Source of the DNA: an uncultured Ruminococcus sp.
Lineage (GTDB): Bacteria > Bacillota > Clostridia > Oscillospirales > Ruminococcaceae
Reading direction: 5' to 3'
Length of the DNA stretch: 64,000 nt
NCBI GenBank assembly: GCA_902780505.1
Contig: CACZFN010000010.1
Location: 86,823-150,822 of the forward strand
Positions 1 to 9,972 of this stretch are shown here, one piece after another; positions within the stretch are counted from its first letter, which is position 1, and each line of letters begins with the position of its first letter. The position numbers and the translations under genes were made by a program. The notes under the pieces are model-generated. The model saw only the letters and a list, made by a program, of their open reading frames with translations. It made no database searches and was not told the DNA's origin.

Positions 1-8
1 GAGAGGTA

Positions 9-434
9 ATGCGGCTGACATATACGCTTGACAAGCCGCAGGATAGGGTGACGATACCGCTGACTCTGCTTGTTGATTCCGAAAAAGGAACGGGATTTGA
101 GTCACTTGGCGATTTTGAACTTGAATTTGTCAGAAATTCGGATGTATATATATTTGAAAATGACAAGGGTGAACAGATACATCTGAGCGCAAACAGTGTT
201 ACGGGAAACAACGTTACAATAGAAACGGCACAGGATACGCTGCCGCTCAGGGAGGTGGAAGTACAGTTAAAGGACGGAAATACAGAAAAAATAAAGGTAT
301 ATAGCTGCACAGACGAAGAACCTGATGAAAACGGCTGTTATAAAAATGTAGAGATCACTTTCAATGATTATCTGGATATTGATGATGTGAGCAGTATAAC
401 AATAGGCGCTACAAGGTTTGAACGCAAAGGCTAA
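9..434 (+). CDS. Hypothetical beta-rich protein, possibly the 3' part of a longer gene
   Basis: The frame is open from the left edge, so the protein may extend upstream. The ATG at 9 follows GAGAGG, a possible but very close ribosome site. The 141 residues have no signal peptide or membrane segment and alternate charged and hydrophobic residues like a beta-sandwich. The last 30 residues (LDIDDVSSITIG, then a short tail) resemble the ends of extracytoplasmic domains of Clostridial anti-sigma (DUF4179-type) proteins, where an 'IDVDSI..VTIG' strand is common. That comparison is from memory and is inference. If it holds, a sigma factor gene would lie just outside the window. A hairpin terminator follows directly, so this is the last gene of its transcript. 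Confidence 0.6.
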   Translation: MRLTYTLDKPQDRVTIPLTLLVDSEKGTGFESLGDFELEFVRNSDVYIFENDKGEQIHLSANSVTGNNVTIETAQDTLPLREVEVQLKDGNTEKIKVYSCTDEEPDENGCYKNVEITFNDYLDIDDVSSITIGATRFERKG

Positions 435-440
435 AACGGG

Positions 441-471
441 CACCCGACGGGAAAATATGTACCGTCGGGTG
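441..471 (+). terminator. Hairpin terminator
   Basis: CACCCGACGG (441-450) pairs with CCGTCGGGTG (462-471) around an 11-base loop. The T tract after it is poor, so efficiency is uncertain. Confidence 0.6.
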
Positions 472-499
472 TGAATTTGTAAAAATTCTCTGCCGGTAC

Positions 500-528
500 T
501 TGATTTTTTTGAAATAATAGTATATAAT
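500..528 (+). promoter_or_regulatory. Sigma-A type promoter
   Basis: TTGATT (500-505), a 17-base spacer and TATAAT (523-528) stand upstream of the membrane protein gene at 567. Confidence 0.75.
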
Positions 529-566
529 ATAGTTTGGTATATTTTTTCAATCGGAGGAGTATTTTT

Positions 567-1415
567 ATGATGGGTTTTTTATCCAATATCTGGGTAAAGC
601 GAACCGTTGCAGTATTTAATATAATGTATGTGGGCGCTATAACCATGCTCACATATGCGACGTTTCTTTATACACTGGAGATAAATCAGGGTTCAGAAAG
701 CAAGTTTTATGCCATTTACACAGTGGCAAGCGTGCTGTTTATGCTGCTGATGATCTATACAAGGGAACAAAAGGTGACTTGCCTGCTGGGGCTTTTGATG
801 CTGCCTGTGGTGTTCTGTATGCTTTTGTTCAATATGGGCAACTGGCTGCTTATTATACCGCCGTTTGTGGTGGGGCTCGTGGTGTTCTTCGTCTGCGGGA
901 TAGGGGATACCACAAAGGTTATAATGGGCACTATATACCTGCTTATGTATGTACTTGGCATTGTGGCTTATATCGTTATGAATATGCTTATGACGGGCAA
1001 CTCTACCGAAACGCTTATCGACATAAACCTTGAACCGGGGACGGAGGTATATGACCTTTACAAATCCTCGGCGGAGAAGATAAACATAATGACAGACTAT
1101 AAGAACACAGTATCGCCTGACGGGAAATACAGGTTCTATATAGCTGATGTCCAGAACAGTTCAAAGGGTTCGGTGAACATATATGTTGTTCCCTATGGAC
1201 AGGATAAGGATCTCGGGTTTTTCAAGTTAAGGCAGAAGGGCATTAAGAAAACAGTTTCGAGCCAGGGCAAGAGGGGGCATATACCTGATGTCGGCTGGCT
1301 CAACGAAAGCCAGATCTTCTACAGGCTGACAGACGGCGGTGAAGAACACGTTAGTGAAATAACTGAAGCTAATATGCCTAAGAAGCAGTATCTTGAATTC
1401 TTGGGACTGAGCTGA
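567..1415 (+). CDS. Hypothetical polytopic membrane protein with C-terminal extracytoplasmic domain
   Basis: The ATG at 567 is preferred over the upstream in-frame codon at 534 because GGAGGAG lies 7-12 bases before it. The N-terminal half has four to five hydrophobic segments (for example around LYTLEINQ, FMLLMIY, LLMLPVVFCMLLF, FVVGLVVFFVCGI and YLLMYVLGIVAYIV). The last 110 residues are soluble and read like one blade of a beta-propeller or WD40-like segment (SPDGKYRFYIADV, then a strand ending GHIPDVGWLNESQIFY). No family was recognised with certainty. It is monocistronic, with its own promoter and a strong terminator. A membrane sensor is possible but not shown. Confidence 0.8.
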   Translation: MMGFLSNIWVKRTVAVFNIMYVGAITMLTYATFLYTLEINQGSESKFYAIYTVASVLFMLLMIYTREQKVTCLLGLLMLPVVFCMLLFNMGNWLLIIPPFVVGLVVFFVCGIGDTTKVIMGTIYLLMYVLGIVAYIVMNMLMTGNSTETLIDINLEPGTEVYDLYKSSAEKINIMTDYKNTVSPDGKYRFYIADVQNSSKGSVNIYVVPYGQDKDLGFFKLRQKGIKKTVSSQGKRGHIPDVGWLNESQIFYRLTDGGEEHVSEITEANMPKKQYLEFLGLS

Positions 1416-1420
1416 TGATC

Positions 1421-1459
1421 AGCCGCAGCAGGCATTACAGCACTGCTGCGGCTTTTATT
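1421..1459 (+). terminator. Rho-independent terminator
   Basis: AGCCGCAGCAG (1421-1431) pairs perfectly with CTGCTGCGGCT (1443-1453), followed by TTTATTT. Confidence 0.85.
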
Positions 1460-1469
1460 TGCAAAACTC

Positions 1470-1483
1470 TGTAAACGTTTACA
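1470..1483. promoter_or_regulatory. LacI-family / cre-like operator palindrome
   Basis: TGTAAACGTTTACA is a perfect 14-bp palindrome with the central CG of LacI/CcpA-family operators, and it fits the Bacillus cre pattern TGWAANCGNTNWCA. It ends 10 bases before the -35 box of the promoter at 1493, a position suited to activation or partial repression. No LacI-type gene is in the window. Confidence 0.65.
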
Positions 1484-1492
1484 AATGACCTA

Positions 1493-1521
1493 TTGACAAA
1501 TCTTTAAAAAAGTAGTAAAAT
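1493..1521 (+). promoter_or_regulatory. Sigma-A type promoter
   Basis: TTGACA (1493-1498), 17-base spacer, TAAAAT (1516-1521). It drives the surface-protein gene at 1558 and lies immediately downstream of the LacI-type palindrome. Confidence 0.85.
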
Positions 1522-1557
1522 ATATTATCAGATGTTTTATATTGAAAGGAAACTGCT

Positions 1558-2502
1558 ATGCTGATAAAGAAGATCACGGGGCTTGTTTTTGCGGCTGTAA
1601 TGGCGGCGGCTGTTTGTGCACCTGCCTTTGCCGAGGAGAAGGAGCCTATAAAGTTTGAATATGACAAAAATATGGTAGTAAGTGAGGCTGACAGGTTCGG
1701 TTATACATTTTCGTTTGATAAGGACGACTGGAAGAATTATGTCAAGCTGACACCCGACGCTTCAAAGGCGGGGATAAAAATAGCTGCAAACACAAAGCGT
1801 GCTTATCAGGGGGCAACGCTGAAAGTTTCAGCTGAAAACAAAGCTGATATAACCGAGCAGCAGAATTTCTGCTGGGAGCTTGCGGGCGCTGATGCTGACA
1901 GCGATACCGAGGGGCTTATTACAATGGGGTTTGAGATAAATGCAAAGGATGTCGGGATAACTACATTTGACGGCTCAACGGTAATATTCCAGTACAGGTT
2001 TGATGAAAACGGCGTAAACGCATTGCTTGGCAACTCGATAATGGCTTTTGCGGCTGATGATAACTATAAGGATACGGGCGGCTACAGCAAGGCTGAGAAA
2101 AATGAAACGCTTAGCAACAATATCACGCAGTACAGGGACGTTGTTCTTAGTATACCTAAGGGCGGGAACTCTACAAAGATAATTGTTGAGATACCTGTGC
2201 AGAAAGCTTATTCGGGCGAGGTATTGTCGCTTGATAACCTTGATATAGCTCTGCCTGACAATGTCGGGTATATAAAGAACCTTGACGGCTACAATCAGAA
2301 CGCAACCCCGAAGGAAACAGTCGAGGAGCTTGAAATAAAGGAAAAGACCAGCAATGATACAGGTATAACCCCCGCTGAAAAGGATGATACAGCAGACAAG
2401 GGGACAAATGTTCTTGTTGTGGTCATTATTGTGATAGTAGGGCTTGCTGTGGCGGCGGGGCTTGTGTTCCTGTTTATAAAGCTGAAAACAAAATTCTATT
2501 AA
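1558..2502 (+). CDS. Secreted surface protein with C-terminal membrane anchor
   Basis: The 314-residue protein starts with a classic signal peptide (MLIKKITGLVFAAVMAAA, cleavage near AFA-EE) and ends with a hydrophobic helix of about 22 residues (around VLVVVIIVIVGLAVAAGLVF) followed by KLKTKFY. It is therefore exported and held by a C-terminal transmembrane anchor. The region between is acidic and beta-rich, with no cysteine pairs beyond one FCWEL motif. The domain (residues about 50-240) is not recognised; its length and strand pattern would suit a cohesin-like or binding module, which is only a guess. The AAAGGA ribosome site precedes the ATG. It is transcribed alone and may be under sugar control through the palindrome at 1470. 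Confidence 0.8.
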   Translation: MLIKKITGLVFAAVMAAAVCAPAFAEEKEPIKFEYDKNMVVSEADRFGYTFSFDKDDWKNYVKLTPDASKAGIKIAANTKRAYQGATLKVSAENKADITEQQNFCWELAGADADSDTEGLITMGFEINAKDVGITTFDGSTVIFQYRFDENGVNALLGNSIMAFAADDNYKDTGGYSKAEKNETLSNNITQYRDVVLSIPKGGNSTKIIVEIPVQKAYSGEVLSLDNLDIALPDNVGYIKNLDGYNQNATPKETVEELEIKEKTSNDTGITPAEKDDTADKGTNVLVVVIIVIVGLAVAAGLVFLFIKLKTKFY

Positions 2503-2506
2503 GGCA

Positions 2507-2540
2507 AAAGAGTTAATGCAAAAACGCATTAACTCTTTTT
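2507..2540. terminator. Bidirectional terminator between convergent genes
   Basis: AAAAGAGTTAATGC (2506-2519) pairs with GCATTAACTCTTTT (2526-2539). Runs of A on one side and T on the other let it serve both the gene ending at 2502 and the minus-strand gene ending at 2550. Confidence 0.85.
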
Positions 2541-2549
2541 TACGAAATG

Positions 2550-2786
2550 CTATTTCAAAATATCGTCCACTACGCTCTCGGTCTTGTCAAGACCTTTGCC
2601 GATGCCGTCGGCGATATCGTCGCCTAAATCATCTGAACTGTTTACACGGTCACGGTCTGTCATACGTGTGGTGGTGCCTGCGCCGGCGCCGCTGCCGTTA
2701 TCCACATCACCGTCTGATGCGGAACAGCCTGTAAATGCGGCAGATACAGCACAGATACCAAGCATGATCGCCAGAAGCTTTTTCAT
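2550..2786 (-). CDS. Small secreted lipoprotein
   Basis: A 78-residue precursor with a type II signal peptide: MKKLLAIMLGICAVSAAF followed by the lipobox FTGC, so Cys21 should be lipidated. The mature part is short, Gly/Asp-rich and probably flexible (SSDDLGDDIADGIGKGLDKT). The TMTDRDRV-like segment recalls YhcN/YlaJ spore lipoproteins in composition only, and I would not transfer that name. A good ribosome site (AAGGAATG) precedes the start. It is monocistronic and convergent with the preceding surface protein. Function unknown. Confidence 0.8.
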   Translation of the reverse strand: MKKLLAIMLGICAVSAAFTGCSASDGDVDNGSGAGAGTTTRMTDRDRVNSSDDLGDDIADGIGKGLDKTESVVDDILK

Positions 2787-2952
2787 TTTTTTATCATTCC
2801 TTTTGTTAGATTGTGATTTTTTTACTGACCGCCTTTATTATGCTCAGCTTTGATGTGAATTATTCTTTATGGCTGAATATTACCAAATAAAAGAAAAAAT
2901 GTAAATAAAATGTATACATTTACTGTGGATACTTTAAAAATCTGTGAGTTTG

Positions 2953-2961
2953 TGTTATAAT
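2953..2961 (+). promoter_or_regulatory. Extended -10 promoter of the atp operon
   Basis: TGTTATAAT is an extended -10 element (TGN-TATAAT). The matching -35 region is weak (TTTAAA at 2933-2938). It is the only good promoter seen upstream of atpI. Confidence 0.6.
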
Positions 2962-3011
2962 GTATCTGTAGCTGTGGAACGCAAAAGCTTGACAAAAATC
3001 AGCCGTTTTGA

Positions 3012-3455
3012 TTGGGCGTGAAAATCTTGGGCAAACTCAGACAAATGTTAAAACGCCTGCTCGGGACAAGGGCACTGAATGAAAGCGGCATAGGTGAAAT
3101 GATACTTGAACTAATCCCTAAAATGGGGGTGCTGAGTATGGTGTGCCTGTGTGCGGCTATGATCATTGATTTTGATCTGAGGAATATCCCGGGGTTCGCG
3201 ATCGGCTACATATATGCGTGCTTCTGCCTTATTTACCTTGCAAGGACCTGCGCTGATGCTGCGGGGTGCGGGAATATAAAAAAGGCAAAGGCCATGATGC
3301 GCAGGTGCTACCTTTATAGGTTCTTCGGGCTGTTTATGCTCGGGGCGGCGGCGCTTTTATTCAGGATATTCAGCTTTGCGGGGGTGCTTATCCCGCAGCT
3401 TTTCCCTAAAATCCTGCTGTCTGTCGGGCAGCTTTCTGAAAGGAGAAGGAAATGA
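3012..3455 (+). CDS. atpI: ATP synthase subunit I-like protein
   Basis: This small membrane protein (up to 147 residues) precedes atpB by one base, the usual place of AtpI, an assembly factor for the c-ring that may also take part in magnesium uptake. Four hydrophobic segments are visible (around LSMVCLCAAMII, FAIGYIYACFCLIYL, FFGLFMLGAAALLF and FAGVLIPQLF). Sequence conservation of AtpI is low, so the call rests on position and topology. The start is unsure: TTG at 3012, GTG at 3018 and ATG at 3045 are all in frame and none has a strong ribosome site. Confidence 0.7.
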   Translation: MGVKILGKLRQMLKRLLGTRALNESGIGEMILELIPKMGVLSMVCLCAAMIIDFDLRNIPGFAIGYIYACFCLIYLARTCADAAGCGNIKKAKAMMRRCYLYRFFGLFMLGAAALLFRIFSFAGVLIPQLFPKILLSVGQLSERRRK

Positions 3456-3456
3456 T

Positions 3457-4179
3457 ATGGACGGAGTAGGTCAGGGGCCTAAGATCGTTTTTGAGATATT
3501 CGGCTGGCATTGTACGGAAACGGTCGTTATGGGCTGGCTCGTTATAGTTATTGCGGTTATCCTCTGTAAGGTTCTTACAAGTAACCTTAAAAAGGTGCCA
3601 GAAACGAAAAGACAGGTCGTGGCGGAAATGCTTGTCAATTTCGTCAATAAGACTGTGAAGGAAAATATGGGTGAGAGCATGATGCACTATGCGCCGTATA
3701 TCTGTGCGCTGCTTGTGTATGCTCTTATGGGTTCGCTTATCAGTCTTTTCGGGCTGAGGTCTGTGACGGCTGACCTTAACACTACCCTTTCAATGGCAAT
3801 TATAACGTTTATACTTATAACATACAACAAGATAAAATATCACGGCTTAGGCGGGTATTTGAAGGGCTTTGCACAGCCTGTGGCGTTCATATTCCCGCTT
3901 AATATCATAAGTGAGGTCGCAACACCTGCATCAATGGCGTTCCGTCTGTTCGGCAATATTGCGGGCGGCATGGTTATCACAGGGCTGCTTTATGGATGCC
4001 TTGGCTATCTGTCACAGGTCGTGGGGCTTTCCTTTGCGGCGGGTTCGTGGCAGTTTGACGTGTTCCAGGTGGGTATACCCGCGGTGCTGTCTATTTACTT
4101 TGACCTGTTTTCGGGTACGATACAGGCGTATATCTTTGCAATGCTTACAATGGTAAATGTGGGTGCTGCAAAGGACTGA
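3457..4179 (+). CDS. atpB: F0F1 ATP synthase subunit a
   Basis: Subunit a forms the ion half-channels beside the c-ring in the membrane. The ATG at 3457 is chosen because AGGAGAAGGA lies just upstream, giving a 240-residue protein. Five to six transmembrane helices are visible. The key helix contains FRLFGNIAGGMVITG, whose Arg corresponds to the essential Arg210 of E. coli, followed by the conserved GN. The stretch AQPVAFIFPLNIISEVATP is typical of the family. The previous gene ends with a TGA that overlaps an unused ATG, leaving a one-base gap and suggesting coupled translation. Confidence 0.95.
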   Translation: MDGVGQGPKIVFEIFGWHCTETVVMGWLVIVIAVILCKVLTSNLKKVPETKRQVVAEMLVNFVNKTVKENMGESMMHYAPYICALLVYALMGSLISLFGLRSVTADLNTTLSMAIITFILITYNKIKYHGLGGYLKGFAQPVAFIFPLNIISEVATPASMAFRLFGNIAGGMVITGLLYGCLGYLSQVVGLSFAAGSWQFDVFQVGIPAVLSIYFDLFSGTIQAYIFAMLTMVNVGAAKD

Positions 4180-4246
4180 TGATCGTTCGCTGCGCACGAA
4201 AGAGTGCGTTTGATAAAAAAATAACCCCGTCTGGGGATCATAATGA

Positions 4247-4519
<273 letters not shown>

Positions 4520-4563
4520 TAAGTTATAAACTAAAGTAAACTTAGATTTCGGAGGGATAGAAT

Positions 4564-5079
4564 ATGCATTTCGCAGCAGGCGATATTACCGATTTTCTAA
4601 GCATTGATCTGCATACAATAATTCCGAACTGGATCAATCTCCTGATACTGTTTCTGGTGTTCAAACATTTTCTGTTCAAACCTGTAAACAAGATACTTGA
4701 AAGCAGGAAGCAGGAAGTAGCAAATACATATAAGGAAGCTGACGAGGCCAAGGAAAACGCAAAGGCGCTTGAGACCGAGTACAGCGAAAAGCTTGCTAAC
4801 GCCAAGGAGGAAAGTGCGGAGATAGTCAAGGCTGCAACCAGGAAGGCACAGCTGAGAAGCGATGAGATAATCGCGGATGCAAAGGCTGAGGCAAAGGCTG
4901 TAGTGGATAATGCACACGACCAGATCGAACGTGAGAAGAAGATCGCGGTAAACCAGATAAAGGACGAAATAACCGATATTGCCCTTAGTGCTGCCAGCGC
5001 AGTTGTCGAAAAGGAAATAAACAGGCAGGATAATGAAAGGCTTATTGAAAGCTTTATCGACGGCGTGGGTGATCTGTAA
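4564..5079 (+). CDS. atpF: F0F1 ATP synthase subunit b
   Basis: Subunit b is the peripheral stalk that stops the catalytic head turning with the rotor. The 171-residue protein has one N-terminal membrane helix (around WINLLILFLVFKHFLF) followed by a long charged, Ala/Glu/Lys-rich helix (residues about 45-150) that forms the coiled-coil dimer. CGGAGGGA precedes the ATG. Its stop TAA overlaps the atpH ATG by one base (TAATG), so the two stalk subunits are probably made by coupled translation. Confidence 0.95.
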   Translation: MHFAAGDITDFLSIDLHTIIPNWINLLILFLVFKHFLFKPVNKILESRKQEVANTYKEADEAKENAKALETEYSEKLANAKEESAEIVKAATRKAQLRSDEIIADAKAEAKAVVDNAHDQIEREKKIAVNQIKDEITDIALSAASAVVEKEINRQDNERLIESFIDGVGDL

Positions 5080-5621
5080 TGGCTAAGGCGGTTGAAAGGG
5101 TATATGCCGACGCTTTGTTTGAACTGAGTGTCGAGGAAGGTACACTTGATGTGACCTTTGAGGAACTAAAAGCACTCAAAGAGATATTTGATGAAAATAA
5201 AGAGCTTGTATCGCTTCTTGCGTCACCTGTGGTGAGTGAGGATGAAAAACACGATATTATCAAAAATATCTTTGAGGGCAGAGTGTCGGAAACGACGTTT
5301 AATTTTCTCTGTGTTCTGGCGGATAAGGGCAGGGCAGGCTTCTTTGATAAGATAGTTGATGCTTTCCATTCGCTTTATAACACACAAAAGGGTATACTTG
5401 ATGTCGAAGTCGTGACGAGCGAGCCGCTTAACGAAGCGCTTGAAAAGAAGCTTGCGGCTAAGCTTGAAGAAAGCACGGGCAAAAAGGTAAATATCCGTAA
5501 GACGGTCGATAAGTCTATACTTGGCGGTATTGTGGTAAGATATGAAAATACCGAGATAGACGGCAGCGTTAAAAAGCGCCTTGCGGATATCAGAAAGAGT
5601 ATTGATTCTTATATAGCATAA
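5079..5621 (+). CDS. atpH: F0F1 ATP synthase subunit delta
   Basis: Delta (the OSCP equivalent) joins the peripheral stalk to the top of the alpha/beta head. At 180 residues it has the normal length. The N-terminal helical domain opens with AVERVYADALFELSVEEG, the family signature (YAxALFELA). The C-terminal part has ILGGIVVRYENTEIDGSVKKR, matching the conserved 'GGxxxxxxxxxxDxSxxxxL' region. It is fused by a one-base overlap to atpF. Confidence 0.95.
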   Translation: MAKAVERVYADALFELSVEEGTLDVTFEELKALKEIFDENKELVSLLASPVVSEDEKHDIIKNIFEGRVSETTFNFLCVLADKGRAGFFDKIVDAFHSLYNTQKGILDVEVVTSEPLNEALEKKLAAKLEESTGKKVNIRKTVDKSILGGIVVRYENTEIDGSVKKRLADIRKSIDSYIA

Positions 5622-5648
5622 AAATTACGAAAGGCATGGAAAAAGCTT

Positions 5649-7163
5649 ATGAATTTACGGCCTGATGAAATAACCGGCATTATAAAGTCGCAGATAAAGA
5701 ATTATCAGTCAAAGCTTGAACTTGCGGATACGGGTACTGTTGTTACTGTAGGTGACGGTATAGCAAGGGTGCACGGGCTTGACAACTGTATGTCGGGTGA
5801 GCTGCTTGAATTTGAAACAGGGATATTCGGCATGGCTCTTAATCTGGAGCAGGACTTTGTAGGTACGGTTCTGCTTGGTAATGACGAGGGGATAAAGGAA
5901 GGCAGCGGCGTTAAGAGAACGGGAAATATAGTTTCTGTTCCTGTTGGCGACGAGCTGCTCGGCAGAGTTGTGAACTCGCTCGGCCAGCCTATAGACGGCA
6001 AGGGCGCTATCCTTTCAAAAGAAACAAGACCTATCGAAAGCCCGGCTTTCGGTATAATAACAAGACAGTCGGTAAACAGACCGCTTCAGACGGGTATCAA
6101 GGCTATCGACTCTATGATACCTATCGGCAGGGGACAGCGTGAGCTTATTATCGGCGACAGACAGACAGGCAAGACGACTATCGCACTTGATACGATAATA
6201 AACCAGAAGGGGCAGAACGTTATCTGCGTCTATGTGGCTATCGGGCAGAAGCGCTCGACAGTTGCAAATGTCGTGGAAACACTCGATAAGGCAGGCGCTA
6301 TGGATTATACTATAGTGGTATCTGCGACTGCATCCGAGCTTGCACCGCTGCAGTATATAGCACCATATACGGGCGTTGCAATGGCAGAGCATTTCATGCT
6401 TCAGGGCAAGGATGTACTGTGTGTATATGATGACCTTTCAAAGCACGCCGTGGCTTACAGAACAATGTCACTGCTGCTCAAAAGGCCTACAGGCCGTGAA
6501 GCTTACCCGGGTGATGTATTCTATCTCCATTCAAGACTTCTTGAACGTGCCTGCAACCTGAATAAGGACTACGGCGGCGGTTCTATCACGGCACTGCCTA
6601 TTATCGAAACACAGGCGGGCGACGTTTCGGCGTACATACCTACAAATGTTATATCCATTACCGACGGACAGATATTCCTTGAAACAGAACTTTTCTTCTC
6701 AGGTATCAGACCTGCGGTAAACCCCGGTATATCTGTATCCCGTGTCGGCGGTTCAGCGCAGATAAAGGCTATGAAGAAGGTTTCAGGTTCTTTGAAGCTT
6801 CTCTATTCGCAGTACAGAGAACTTCAGAGCTTCTCTCAGTTCGGTTCAGACCTTGATAAGGACACAAAGGACAGACTCGCGCAGGGCGAGCGTATCGTTG
6901 AGGTTCTCAAACAGGGCAGAAATTCACCGCTTAAAGTTGAGCATCAGGTCCTTATAATTTATGCGGTAGTAAACAACTATCTTAAAGATATAAAGGTAGA
7001 GGATATTGCAGAGTTCCAGAACGAACTGTTTGACTATGTAGAATCTGCTCACCCAAGTGTGACGGGTGCTATAAGGGAAACGGGAGACCTTTCGGAGGAA
7101 ACCGAAAACGAACTCAAAGAAGCACTTGACGAGTGCGTTTCTAAGTTTTTAAAGACTAAGTAG
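5649..7163 (+). CDS. atpA: F0F1 ATP synthase subunit alpha
   Basis: Alpha alternates with beta in the catalytic hexamer and binds nucleotide at non-catalytic sites. The 504-residue length is standard. The Walker A motif GDRQTGKT is at about residues 169-176, and the ATP synthase signature [14 protein letters not shown] is near residue 360. [13 protein letters not shown] and the alpha-type beta-barrel N-terminus are also present. A ribosome site (GAAAGGCATGG) precedes the ATG. It is the fifth structural gene of the operon. Confidence 0.98.
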   Translation: MNLRPDEITGIIKSQIKNYQSKLELADTGTVVTVGDGIARVHGLDNCMSGELLEFETGIFGMALNLEQDFVGTVLLGNDEGIKEGSGVKRTGNIVSVPVGDELLGRVVNSLGQPIDGKGAILSKETRPIESPAFGIITRQSVNRPLQTGIKAIDSMIPIGRGQRELIIGDRQTGKTTIALDTIINQKGQNVICVYVAIGQKRSTVANVVETLDKAGAMDYTIVVSATASELAPLQYIAPYTGVAMAEHFMLQGKDVLCVYDDLSKHAVAYRTMSLLLKRPTGREAYPGDVFYLHSRLLERACNLNKDYGGGSITALPIIETQAGDVSAYIPTNVISITDGQIFLETELFFSGIRPAVNPGISVSRVGGSAQIKAMKKVSGSLKLLYSQYRELQSFSQFGSDLDKDTKDRLAQGERIVEVLKQGRNSPLKVEHQVLIIYAVVNNYLKDIKVEDIAEFQNELFDYVESAHPSVTGAIRETGDLSEETENELKEALDECVSKFLKTK

Positions 7164-7199
7164 GCGTAAATAAACTCTTGAAAAGGGGGAGGCTTTTAT

Positions 7200-8066
7200 A
7201 TGGCTACGGCAAACATGAAGGACGTTAAGCGCCGTATAAAAAGCGTTGAAAGTACAAGACAGATAACTAAGGCTATGGAGCTTGTCGCCTCCTCGAAGCT
7301 GAGAAGGGCTAAAGAGAGAGCGCTTGCGGCGCAGCCGTTCTTTGCGGCGGTGTATGATACTATGGCTGATGTTTCGAGAGACCATGTGTTCAGCTCGATA
7401 TATACTAAAAAGGAAATGCTCAAAACCACGCTGCTTATTGTTATTGCAGGTGACAGAGGGCTTGCGGGCGGCTTTAACCACAATGTTCTGAAGCTTGCAC
7501 TTGAAAAGGCAAACGAGCATAGGGCGGAAGGCTATACAGTCAAGATAATAACTATAGGCAAAAAGGCTGTTGAGTATTTCAAAAAGCGTGATTTCGAGGT
7601 GCTTGATGAATACCCCGGGATAGCAGAAAACCTCGATGTATATGATTCACTTGATATTGCGGAAAATGTTATAACACGCTTCAGACTCGGTGAGTTTGAC
7701 AAGGTGGAAATAGTATATACGACATTTGTGTCGGCGCTGACACAGGAGCCTGTACATATGCCGGTGCTGCCGGTCAAGCAGATGATAAGCGGTTCCGGTG
7801 AAAAGAAATCGCTTATGATATATGATCCGTCGCCGGAGGAGGTTTTTGACGGGCTTATACCGCAGTATATGTCGGGAATACTGTATGCGGCAATAGTTGA
7901 TTCGTTTGCTTCCGAGCAGGCGGCAAGAAGAACAGCTATGGAATCTGCAAGTGATAACGCAGATGAAATGATAGAGAGCCTGTCACTTATGTATAACAGA
8001 GCAAGACAGAGCCAGATAACTCAGGAGCTTACTGAAATAGCTTCTGGTTCATTAAGAGATGAATAA
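7200..8066 (+). CDS. atpG: F0F1 ATP synthase subunit gamma
   Basis: Gamma is the central rotating shaft. The protein has 288 residues with the two expected long helices at the ends. The N-terminal one includes MKDVKRRIKSVESTRQITKA; the C-terminal one contains ESASDNADEMI and a region (RARQSQITQELTEI) that matches the family signature 'NxxRQxxITxEIxEI'. AGGGGGAGG upstream of the ATG is a very strong ribosome site. Confidence 0.97.
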   Translation: MATANMKDVKRRIKSVESTRQITKAMELVASSKLRRAKERALAAQPFFAAVYDTMADVSRDHVFSSIYTKKEMLKTTLLIVIAGDRGLAGGFNHNVLKLALEKANEHRAEGYTVKIITIGKKAVEYFKKRDFEVLDEYPGIAENLDVYDSLDIAENVITRFRLGEFDKVEIVYTTFVSALTQEPVHMPVLPVKQMISGSGEKKSLMIYDPSPEEVFDGLIPQYMSGILYAAIVDSFASEQAARRTAMESASDNADEMIESLSLMYNRARQSQITQELTEIASGSLRDE

Positions 8067-8086
8067 TGACAAAGGGTGTGAAATAG

Positions 8087-9484
<1,398 letters not shown>

Positions 9485-9509
9485 AGCGTAAAAGAGGAGT
9501 AATAAGCTT

Positions 9510-9917
9510 ATGAAGCCTTTTAAGCTTAAAATTATAACCCCTGAAAAGACCTTTTTCGAGGGCGAAACTGAACAGCTTATCGCTAAGACACCTGCGGGCA
9601 ACGTGGGTTTTTTAGCAGGGCATACGCCTTATGCCGCAAACCTTGTGGCATCACCTTTAAAGGTAAGGCAGGCAGACGGAAGTTTTCGCGTAGCGGCAGT
9701 TTCGGCGGGTATGATAAAGGTCAGGAACAGCGAGTGTGTAGTTGTTGCTTCGGCAGTTGAATGGTCTGACGAGATAGACGTTGAAAGGGCTAAGCGCTCA
9801 AAGGAGGATGCTGAAAAGCGCCTTAAAGAGCAGAATAGCCAGAAGGAATTTGAACGTGCCGAGCAGAAGCTCAAACGTGCACTCAACCGTCTGACGGTTT
9901 CGGGCGGAAAATATTAG
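9510..9917 (+). CDS. atpC: F0F1 ATP synthase subunit epsilon
   Basis: Epsilon is the rotor subunit that also inhibits ATP hydrolysis. The N-terminal beta-sandwich (KLKIITPEKTFFEGE, then GNVGFLAGHTPYAANL with the expected 'G.lGvLpgHtP' signature) is followed by a two-helix C-terminal domain rich in Lys/Glu (KEDAEKRLKEQNSQKEFERA). Length 135 is normal. It is the last gene of the operon, with a bidirectional terminator just after it. Confidence 0.96.
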   Translation: MKPFKLKIITPEKTFFEGETEQLIAKTPAGNVGFLAGHTPYAANLVASPLKVRQADGSFRVAAVSAGMIKVRNSECVVVASAVEWSDEIDVERAKRSKEDAEKRLKEQNSQKEFERAEQKLKRALNRLTVSGGKY

Positions 9918-9925
9918 TATAATAT

Positions 9926-9966
9926 AAAGCCACAGTCTTTAGCGTATTGCCAAAGGCTGTGGCTTT
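9926..9966. terminator. Bidirectional terminator of the atp operon
   Basis: AAAGCCACAG with TCTTT (9926-9940) pairs with AAAGG plus CTGTGGCTTT (9952-9966). The A and T ends serve both the atp operon and the convergent oxidoreductase gene. Confidence 0.85.
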
Positions 9967-9972
9967 AAAGCT

